A stretch of 64,000 nt of DNA from Desulfuromonas thiophila (GTDB taxonomy: Bacteria; Desulfobacterota; Desulfuromonadia; Desulfuromonadales; Desulfuromonadaceae), in the NCBI RefSeq assembly GCF_900101955.1, contig NZ_FNAQ01000001.1, positions 375,358 through 439,357 on the forward strand. The letters run 5' to 3'. Position numbers and translations under genes: made by a program. Shown here piece by piece: positions 1 through 6,556 of this stretch. Under the pieces are notes generated by a model that was not told where the DNA came from, made no database searches, and worked only from the letters and a program-made list of their open reading frames with translations. Every line of letters starts with the position of its first letter. Within the stretch, counting starts at the first letter, position 1.

Positions 1-1
1 G

Positions 2-1714
2 AGGCTGGAGCACCACCGTCAGGCGGTGATGCAGCTGTATCGTGGGTTGTTTTTTGCCGGTGAGGAGCAGCCCGAACAGGAATTTTCGCCCGAGGTGCGG
101 TTGCTGCTTGATCCTGAAGCGGATGCCGATTTGCTCAAGGATGTTCTCGAAGCCAACGGTTTCCGCCAGGTCGACGCTGCCTGGGAGACCCTGGCACGCC
201 TGCGGGATGGCAAGATGGGCCCACCCATGACCCGGCGGGCCCGCCGTGCTTACGAACAGATTCTGCCGCTGCTGGTGCAGGAACTGCTCGCCTCGCCGCA
301 GCCTGATCTGGCGTTGCGCCATCTGGAAAATTTTTTGCTGGGCCTGCGGGCGCCAGCGACGTTTTATGGTTTGCTGGCAGAGCATCCCAAAACCGTCGCC
401 TTGCTGATCAGCTTGTTTGCTACCAGTACCTTCCTGTCGCGTTTCTTTACCCTTCATCCCGATTTGATTGATTGTTTGGTGTCCAGCAGTCATGCCCAGA
501 CCTATAAATCGATTGAAGAGCAGCGTGCCGAACTCAGTCAGCGGCTGGCGGCTTATGAGGACAATTACGAGATGCAGCTGGATGTACTGCGGCGCTTTCG
601 TAATGAAGAGTTTCTTCGAATCGCCTTCAATGATTTGCAGGACAGTGCCGCCCTGGCCAGCAGTACCCAGCAACTCAGCACCCTGGCACAGGTATGCCTG
701 GAGCAGGCCGTGCGACTGGCGCAGGATGAGATGCTGCCCCGTTTCGGTTTGCCCGGCAGTCTGACGACACAAGGCGTTTGGCAGCAGGCGGAGTTTGCTG
801 TGCTGGGACTGGGCAAGCTTGGCGGGATGGAACTGAACTACCATTCCGATTTGGATATCATCTTTATTTACGATGGGCCGGGTCAGACTCGGCCGGCGGC
901 CCAGACTGACCCGGCGCGCTTCCGCGCGCTGAGCAATCAGGAATATTTTTCCCGTCTGGGCCAGCGCATCATTTCCGTGCTGACATTGGTGACACGGGAA
1001 GGGCGGGTCTACGAGATCGATACACGGCTACGGCCGTCGGGCAACCAGGGACCTTTGGTGACCAGTTTGCCCGCTTATGAGGACTATCACCAGCATCAGG
1101 CCCAGTTGTGGGAGCGCCAGGCCTTGACCAAGGCGCGGGTGGTGGTGGCGTCTGCCGCCATGCGGCGCCGCATCGACGCCGTCAATGCCCGTATGACCTG
1201 GGAAAAGCCCCTGCCGGTCGAGCTGGCGCAGGAGATCTGTCGCTTACGCGACCGGATGGAAAAGGAAATTGCCCGCGAGGATAGTGGTCGTTTCAATATC
1301 AAGACCGGTCGTGGTGGGCTGGTGGATGTTGAGTTTATTACCCAGTATCTGCAGCTGTTGCATGGTCAGGCTCACCCGTCAGTTCGCAGCCCCAATACCC
1401 TCGAAGCCCTGGAGGCGTTGCGACAGGCAGGTGTACTGGCGGGCTGCGCTGCCGATAGCCTGATGCAGGGGTATCGTTTTTTGCGGCGGTTGGAAAATAA
1501 ACTGCGTCTGTTACACGATCAGTCGATCAGCGAGATCAGCCCGGAACCCCTGCAGCTACGCAAGCTGGCCCGCCTGCTGGGTTATGAAGGCACCCTGGGA
1601 CCACCAGAGGAGCAGTTTCTCGAAGCGTATCGGACGACTACCGAGGGGCTGCGGTCCCTGTTTGAACGTTATCTGTGTCCGGCTGCGACGGAGGAGGGAG
1701 AGTTGCAATGTTGA
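2..1714 (+). CDS. glnE: Glutamine synthetase adenylyltransferase/deadenylase, C-terminal part (5' end outside window)
   Basis: Bifunctional nucleotidyltransferase that adenylylates or deadenylylates glutamine synthetase in response to PII. The frame is open from base 2, so the gene starts upstream; about 570 residues of a roughly 950-residue protein are present. A nucleotidyltransferase core is visible at about bases 800-880 (GLGKLGGMEL then SDLDIIFIY). The conserved GRGGLVDVEFITQYLQ segment lies near 1306-1353, and a helical PII-response tail follows. This places the fragment over the central linker and the C-terminal adenylylation domain. The stop overlaps the start of a tiny lipoprotein ORF. 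Confidence 0.95.
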   Translation, partial: RLEHHRQAVMQLYRGLFFAGEEQPEQEFSPEVRLLLDPEADADLLKDVLEANGFRQVDAAWETLARLRDGKMGPPMTRRARRAYEQILPLLVQELLASPQPDLALRHLENFLLGLRAPATFYGLLAEHPKTVALLISLFATSTFLSRFFTLHPDLIDCLVSSSHAQTYKSIEEQRAELSQRLAAYEDNYEMQLDVLRRFRNEEFLRIAFNDLQDSAALASSTQQLSTLAQVCLEQAVRLAQDEMLPRFGLPGSLTTQGVWQQAEFAVLGLGKLGGMELNYHSDLDIIFIYDGPGQTRPAAQTDPARFRALSNQEYFSRLGQRIISVLTLVTREGRVYEIDTRLRPSGNQGPLVTSLPAYEDYHQHQAQLWERQALTKARVVVASAAMRRRIDAVNARMTWEKPLPVELAQEICRLRDRMEKEIAREDSGRFNIKTGRGGLVDVEFITQYLQLLHGQAHPSVRSPNTLEALEALRQAGVLAGCAADSLMQGYRFLRRLENKLRLLHDQSISEISPEPLQLRKLARLLGYEGTLGPPEEQFLEAYRTTTEGLRSLFERYLCPAATEEGELQC

Positions 1715-1791
1715 GTCTGCGATTGTTATTTCTACTGGCTGCTGCTGTGTCACTGAGCGCCTGTGGCTGTCTCGATATCCCCTGTCTGTGA
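1708..1791 (+). CDS. Tiny putative lipoprotein (27 aa) overlapping the end of glnE
   Basis: The ATG lies inside the last codons of glnE. A strong Shine-Dalgarno (GGAGGGAG, about 1693-1700) sits at good spacing. The 27-residue product has MLSLR, a hydrophobic stretch, and a lipobox LSAC, leaving a mature peptide of only nine residues (CGCLDIPCL) with three cysteines. It looks like a complete minimal lipoprotein signal with almost no cargo. It overlaps the 3' end of convergent ttcA by 42 bp. Function is unknown, and it could be a chance ORF; the ribosome binding site and lipobox together make it worth listing. Confidence 0.45.
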   Translation: MLSLRLLFLLAAAVSLSACGCLDIPCL

Positions 1792-2556
1792 TGGTGCTGG
1801 CCATAGCTTGCGATCGAGCAGGTGGCGCGGCTGGACATTGGCCAAGGCATTGAGCAGGCTGTTGCGTACCTGCGGGATGTCCTGCTCCAGCTGGTCGAGC
1901 AGGGTTTTCATGGCCTGGCGTTTCTGATCGATCAGCGCTTCTTGGGGGCAGTTACAGCTTTGGGTTACGAGGCCGCTGCTGCTGATCCAGCGCTGAATCA
2001 GTGCTTCAGGGACATAGATCAGCGGCCGGATTACGCGATGGCGGCCGTTGTCGGCTAGCAGGCTGGCGCTCATGGCACTGAGGCTGCCGCTGTAGAACTG
2101 GTTGAGCAGCAGGGTTTCGAGGGCATCGTCCCGATGATGGCCCAGGGCCAGGACATTGCAGCCCAGCGTGTCGGCGGCACCGTATAGGGCGCCGCGGCGC
2201 AGGCGGGCACAGAAGGCGCAACAGGCACTGCCTGGGCGTAGATGTTCACGGATGACGTTTGCATGCTCTGTCGCGATAATGTGCAACGGCAGGTTGTAAC
2301 GTTGTTCGACACTTTGCCGCAACGCCGCGTGATCGAATCCGCCGAAGCCCGGATCAACAATGGCCGGCTGCAGCTGGTAGCAAATGGGCGCCTTTTTCTG
2401 CAACTGCACCAGCACCTCAAGCAGGGTCCAGGAATCCTTGCCCCCGGAGAGGGCGACCAGAACGCGGTCATCGGGGCGCAGCAGCGCGAAATCGCCGATG
2501 GCCTTGCCGGCCAGCCGTTGGATGGCGGACAGTGCTTGCGCTGTTTTGTTATGCAT
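1750..2556 (-). CDS. ttcA: tRNA 2-thiocytidine biosynthesis protein TtcA
   Basis: ATP-dependent thiolase that converts C32 of some tRNAs to 2-thiocytidine using a [4Fe-4S] cluster. The 268-residue product carries the PP-loop SGGKDS at 37-42, a CxxC at C113/C116 inside CAFCARLRRG, the GHHRDD segment near 139-144, and a further cysteine pair at C201/C203, which is the TtcA layout rather than TilS. The ATG at 2556 has AGGA upstream; the longer in-frame start at 2601 abuts the terminator hairpin of the upstream gene and lacks a ribosome site, so the shorter form is chosen. Confidence 0.9.
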   Translation of the reverse strand: MHNKTAQALSAIQRLAGKAIGDFALLRPDDRVLVALSGGKDSWTLLEVLVQLQKKAPICYQLQPAIVDPGFGGFDHAALRQSVEQRYNLPLHIIATEHANVIREHLRPGSACCAFCARLRRGALYGAADTLGCNVLALGHHRDDALETLLLNQFYSGSLSAMSASLLADNGRHRVIRPLIYVPEALIQRWISSSGLVTQSCNCPQEALIDQKRQAMKTLLDQLEQDIPQVRNSLLNALANVQPRHLLDRKLWPAPSQTGDIETATGAQ

Positions 2557-2603
2557 GGCTGTTTGATCCTGTGTTGTGGCAGAGGGAGAGATTGCTTTCA
2601 TAG

Positions 2604-2633
2604 AAAAAGCCCGGTCCTGCGACCGGGCTTTTT
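2604..2633 (-). terminator. Rho-independent terminator after the cytochrome operon
   Basis: Perfect 13-bp stem (AAAAAGCCCGGTC with its complement) and a four-base loop, ending in a T-run when read leftward. It ends the leftward cytochrome operon just before ttcA. The A/T tails on both sides make it bidirectional in form. Confidence 0.85.
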
Positions 2634-2657
2634 GTGGTTCCTGCTTCAGGCTGCCGC

Positions 2658-4058
2658 TTATTGCGGGTTGCCTGATGGATAGGTGGTGGGCTTGGATTTC
2701 TTGTCGAGACTGATGATCTCCTGCCACTCCCGCCACAGAACCGCACCGGACATGGTACCGAAGGGCTTGTACCACAGCTGTACCGTTACGTCCATTTCAC
2801 GTTCGGCAGCAACCTGAGCAGTTTTACCGTCGTCGGTTTCAATTTCTTCAACCGGGAAGAAGATGTCAAAGCGTTCTTCGACCTTCTTGCCCGGATGCAG
2901 ACCGGTGTCTTCCAGAATAGAGCTCTTCTCATAGGGGCCACGGCCCATGTTGTTCCCGCGGGCCATCAGGCGCGGGGTCGGCATGTAAATAACTTCTTCC
3001 TCAAACAGTTCATCATCTTCTTCAGTGGTCGCTTTTACCGACAGAACCAGTCGGTTGGGGGTCGGTCAGCCATCGGGGATGCCGTGGCCGGAACGGTTCA
3101 CCATTTCGACATTTACCACAGCCTTGGGACGCAGGGTACTGCCGTCAAGCCATTGAGAGGCATAGGCATGGACCTTGAAATCCAGCGCCATATCGATCAT
3201 GGTCGGATCGCTGTAGCTGAGAATCTTGTGGCCCAGGCCACTCTTGTGCATATGGCATTCTTGGCAGGACTCCTGGCCGCCATCGGCACGGTAGGCCCAC
3301 ATATAGCTGCCATAGGCGGTGGCACACTGGGTCGGATTCTCAAGCTCCAGATTCGGACCCATGCCATGGCATTGTCCGCAGAAGATCGACTCGTCCATGA
3401 TGAGGCTGCGCTTCATTTTTGTGAATTTTTCATCGTCATGAGCGCCGTCATTGAGACCGTAGACGACATTATGCTGTGGATAGCCATCGGTCCATTTGTG
3501 GGTGATCGCCATGCGGTTGTGGCACACCAGGCAGTTGATGTTCAGGCTGGTCAGGGTTTTTTCGTGCTTATCACGCGTCGCAAGCGCTTTTTTATTTTCT
3601 GGGTCCTTGACGGCTGCGACCGCTGCGTCATACCACTCCAGCAGAGTTTCTGCCAATTCCACGGCAACCTTGTCCTCGGCATCGGCCAACTGTGGCAGGT
3701 GGCACTTCATGCAGCCCATCCAGTGCTCAACCTTGATATCCTTGGTTTTCTCGACCCCTGAGTATTCCCAGGACATGAAGCCGTTTTTCATGGCGGTAAT
3801 CATGGTGGCGGCAGCACGACCCGTACCATAAATGGAGCGGGCGTGAGGCGAGGCTGCCCAGTCGTTATGTGCGTCTTCGTGGCAGTCGATACAGCCAGTT
3901 GAATCATACATGTCAATCAGCTGCTGCAGGGATTTGGCCTTGCCCTTTTTGCCAACGATGGTGCCGTCGCGTCCGACGCCGGCCCCCAAGGCAAAGGCCA
4001 GCGACGCCGTCAGGCATAGCGCCGTGGTGGTAATCCCGATCCATGTCAGTTTTTTCAT
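2658..4058 (-). CDS. Exported five-heme c-type cytochrome, read through an in-frame TGA (putative selenocysteine 331)
   Basis: Signal peptide MKKLTWIG...SLAFA, then five CxxCH motifs with haem cysteines starting at residues 56, 116, 176, 227 and 265. The frame meets TGA at 3068-3066 after SGHGIPDG, then continues in the same frame for 135 sense codons to 2658. The extension starts PTPNRLVLSV, which looks like the natural continuation of a 'GHGIPxG-PtxxR' cytochrome segment. Read through, the protein has 466 residues. A hairpin starts at the A of the TGA (separate entry). Strong RBS GGGAGG precedes the ATG at 4058. The neighbours are a small periplasmic protein and an outer-membrane barrel, suggesting an electron conduit. 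Alternatives are a 330-residue truncated protein, a nonsense mutation or a base error. Selenocysteine genes (selA-D) are not in the window. Confidence 0.75.
3037..3066 (-). promoter_or_regulatory. SECIS-like hairpin directly after the in-frame TGA
   Basis: On the coding strand, lower stem ACCGAC/GTCGGT (6 bp) begins with the A of TGA. Four C bases then lead to an upper stem AACC/GGTT closing a GACT loop. The apical loop with its G lies 14-17 nt after the TGA, close to the geometry of bacterial SECIS elements read by SelB. The match was judged by eye; folding energy and comparison with homologues were not computed. Confidence 0.55.
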
Positions 4059-4085
4059 CGTGCCTCCCTATCAGTTTGCGTGAAA

Positions 4086-4116
4086 AGAAGCCCCTGCCGT
4101 GGTGACAGGGGCTTCT
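4086..4116 (-). terminator. Hairpin between the small periplasmic gene and the cytochrome gene
   Basis: Perfect 11-bp stem AGAAGCCCCTG with its complement and a nine-base loop, followed leftward by TTTTCA. The short T-run suggests partial termination or 3'-end protection, which would lower cytochrome expression relative to the two genes upstream. Confidence 0.6.
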
Positions 4117-4149
4117 CATCTGGAGCGCCCTTGAGGGCGTTGGCCCGGA

Positions 4150-4377
4150 TCAGCAGCCGGTCAGCGCATCCATGCCAGCCTTGGGAGCCTTGCCTTTTTT
4201 CACCTTCAGGGTCACGCTATCGCCTTCGCTGATTTTTTTTGCATCTTTTTTGTCAACCTGAACCGTTACCAGGTCGCCGTCAACAGCGGTTACCTTGCCG
4301 TCAGCTGCCAGAGCTGCAGTGCTCAGGCCGCCAAGGAATGCTGCCGCTGCCATCAGGACGATCAGTTTTTTTGCCAT
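4150..4377 (-). CDS. Small exported protein, probably periplasmic (75 aa)
   Basis: Signal peptide MAKKLIVLMAAAAFLGGLSTAALA, then a mature chain of about 50 residues rich in Lys, Val and Asp. The pattern GKVTAVDGDLVTVQVDKKDA...GDSVTLKV suggests a small beta-barrel of SH3/KOW or OB type; the chain ends in a single cysteine. AGGAG lies seven bases before the ATG. It sits between the barrel gene and the multiheme cytochrome gene in one leftward operon, so an accessory role in that complex is likely but unproven. Confidence 0.8.
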   Translation of the reverse strand: MAKKLIVLMAAAAFLGGLSTAALAADGKVTAVDGDLVTVQVDKKDAKKISEGDSVTLKVKKGKAPKAGMDALTGC

Positions 4378-4442
4378 GTTCTTTCTCCTTTGTTAGGGTG
4401 GTGGGGATAATCCGCCTTGTTAGGCCAGAACGAACTTTTGTT

Positions 4443-6206
4443 CTAGAACCAGGCTTCCATCGTCAGGTAGACCTGATCCATTTTGTCGATCGGGGCGAAG
4501 AACTGGGCGTTGAGCGGGTCGCTGAGTTTGTCGATGTCCACCGGGGCACCCAGCCAGTTGCCACTGCCGGTATACTCAAACTCGTAATGCTGATAACCCA
4601 GGCGCATGAATGCCATGGCCTTGTCGCTCAACAGATTGCCAACAGGTAGATCCCAGATCAGGTAGACCTCGCCGACGTGACCGCGGGTGGCCAGTTTGGC
4701 CTGGGTCATGTCATCGTGAGCCGGGGTCATCGAAATCCAGTTTTTGGTACCGTAGTTGTACTCAAGACCGAATTTCAAGCCCAGATCGTCCAGATCATAG
4801 CGGACGCCGCCATAAATGCAATAGCCGTCCTTGCTGCCTGGGTTTTCCCACCAGGAGCCTAACAAAGTGGACCCCATCTCGTCAACACCATCCGGATCGG
4901 TACGGCTCCAGCCGCCGGCAAGGAAATAATTGAGGTCGGTGTACTTGTCCATGTAGACAAAGGAGGTGTGGTAGATGTCGCCCAGGTTTGCGGTGTTCAG
5001 AGTGCCGTCGCCGGTACCCAGAGCCATCTCCAGCGGGTTGGTGAAGGTGACGCCATCGGGCACGTTGACAATGTTGGCCGCCATGAAGGACTGGATGTTC
5101 ATGAAGCGGGCGCCCTTATTGATGATGTCCCAGCTCAGGCCGCCAAAATCCATATCGTCGAGTTCGTTGGCCTGGGCGGTAGGACCGGCTTCAAAACCGC
5201 GACCGTAGCAGAAGCGGATCTTGCTGTAGCCCATGAAGTCAATCGGGTTCTGGAACAGGGCCCCGAGGGTGGCACCGTCAAAAGCGTAATCCATGAAATT
5301 GACCGGCGTGGCCATGCGCTCGGGGGTGTTCATGCGCAGCTGGGCCGGCGGGCCATCGGTGGTCGGGCGGCGGCCGACGGAAAACCACATGGGCAGACCG
5401 GCGACATTGGTCCAGTTGATGTAAGCGCGGTCGACACGCAGGACGCTGTCAGCCGGCTGGCGGGTGGTGGCGCCGTCCATTTCATAGAACTGATTCATCA
5501 TGTAGGGACCGACATCCGTCGGATTGGACTGCATGCCCCAGGCCTTGTACATGGCCAGGCGTCCTTTGAACTCCAGATTGTCCGAGATGTCGGCAGTGAT
5601 GCCCAGTCGGAAACGGTTGGTGTAGAGAATGTCGTTTTCGTAGGTATCCTTGGGCGTCATGCTGTAGCCGTTGACGACACCGGCGGCGTTGACCGCGGCC
5701 AGGGCTGAGGGGAAGGCGGCGCCGAACTCGGCGGTGCCAGGCATCAGACCCATCTGCATCAGTCCCATCTGTGCCAGGGATGCCGGCAGGTTTTCGATCA
5801 TTCCTTTACGTTCGGCCGCGCTGTAGCCATTCATCATGCCAAGAATTGACTGGACGTCATAGCCGGTGACGGTCTGCATGTCGCGCACGGCGCCCGCAAT
5901 GGCTCCGGCGCCCCAGTAGGCCTTGGTGTCGGTATCGCTGTAATCCATGCGAAAGCGATAATCGCCGGAAAAGCGGATACGGCTTTGCTCATCCCATTTG
6001 GCGGCACTGCTTTCAAGTTGCTCCACCGAATCGCTGTTGTAGTCGGTGTTTTCACGAACCTCTTCGAGTTGTTCCTGCAGGGCGGCCAACTGCTGGGTCA
6101 GCTGGTCGATCTGACGTGCCAGATCGTCCGTACTGGGCGCCGCAAAGGGCGTGGCCGGTGCCAGCAGCAGGGCTGCGAGGAACAGGGCCAGGGTCTTTTT
6201 CACCAT
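4443..6206 (-). CDS. Outer-membrane beta-barrel (porin-like) protein with N-terminal coiled coil
   Basis: A 587-residue protein. Signal peptide MVKKTLALFLAALLLAPATPFA is followed by a coiled coil (about 27-60, LARQIDQLTQQLAALQEQLE) and a long region of alternating polar and hydrophobic strands rich in Gly, Tyr, Asn and Asp. The last residue is Phe (MEAWF), the usual C-terminal signal for BAM assembly. It resembles the putative porins (DUF3373-like) found beside cytochromes in Geobacter relatives. The ATG at 6206 has a perfect AGGAGG; an in-frame extension upstream lacks a signal. Together with the downstream cytochrome it could form a porin-cytochrome conduit across the outer membrane. Confidence 0.85.
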   Translation of the reverse strand: MVKKTLALFLAALLLAPATPFAAPSTDDLARQIDQLTQQLAALQEQLEEVRENTDYNSDSVEQLESSAAKWDEQSRIRFSGDYRFRMDYSDTDTKAYWGAGAIAGAVRDMQTVTGYDVQSILGMMNGYSAAERKGMIENLPASLAQMGLMQMGLMPGTAEFGAAFPSALAAVNAAGVVNGYSMTPKDTYENDILYTNRFRLGITADISDNLEFKGRLAMYKAWGMQSNPTDVGPYMMNQFYEMDGATTRQPADSVLRVDRAYINWTNVAGLPMWFSVGRRPTTDGPPAQLRMNTPERMATPVNFMDYAFDGATLGALFQNPIDFMGYSKIRFCYGRGFEAGPTAQANELDDMDFGGLSWDIINKGARFMNIQSFMAANIVNVPDGVTFTNPLEMALGTGDGTLNTANLGDIYHTSFVYMDKYTDLNYFLAGGWSRTDPDGVDEMGSTLLGSWWENPGSKDGYCIYGGVRYDLDDLGLKFGLEYNYGTKNWISMTPAHDDMTQAKLATRGHVGEVYLIWDLPVGNLLSDKAMAFMRLGYQHYEFEYTGSGNWLGAPVDIDKLSDPLNAQFFAPIDKMDQVYLTMEAWF

Positions 6207-6556
6207 GGTTTTGCCTCCTTGTGGTGAGATAACGGGTGGGAATGGGGATTCCCCGAACGAATCTCCGATCGGCAGGCGTTTCCGACGACCGGAGGGTTTA
6301 AGGTGATGGGGGACGTGGCGCCAATCACATAAACGCAACGTTTTTATATTCGCATAACACAATGTGTGCCAGTACGCTAACTGATTGAAATTGAGTCAGT
6401 CGAAGGCCTCAACCCAGCTGAGTGTCTGGTGTGGTGGCCGGTGGTCTGGTGAAATGGCGGCTGTGATTGCGTAATATCGCGATGCCGGCTGGTGAAAAGC
6501 ACAGCCCACGTGTGATCAAACACGTGGGCTGTGGTCTGAGACGGAAGGATGCGGGA
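6207..6556. other. Intergenic region upstream of the porin-cytochrome operon
   Basis: 350 bp between the barrel gene and the end of the glutamate synthase operon. Apart from the terminator at 6495-6532 it holds the leftward promoter region of the porin-cytochrome operon, including an AT-rich patch near 6325-6365. I could not assign a convincing -35/-10 pair. Confidence 0.5.
6495..6532 (-). terminator. Terminator of the glutamate synthase operon
   Basis: 12-bp perfect stem ACAGCCCACGTG/CACGTGGGCTGT with loop TGATCAAA, followed leftward by GCTTTTC. It lies just after the last gene of the leftward operon. Confidence 0.85.

Noticed and set aside
2658-2984. Separate 108-residue gene after the cytochrome
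   Set aside because: It is in the same frame as the cytochrome, with no stop between it and the TGA, no ribosome site at its first Met and no signal peptide. It is better read as the C-terminal part of the cytochrome.
6350-6371. Sigma-54-like element upstream of the porin operon
   Set aside because: A perfect TGGCAC is present on the minus strand, but the -12 position reads GT instead of GC at the right spacing and the distance to the gene is long.
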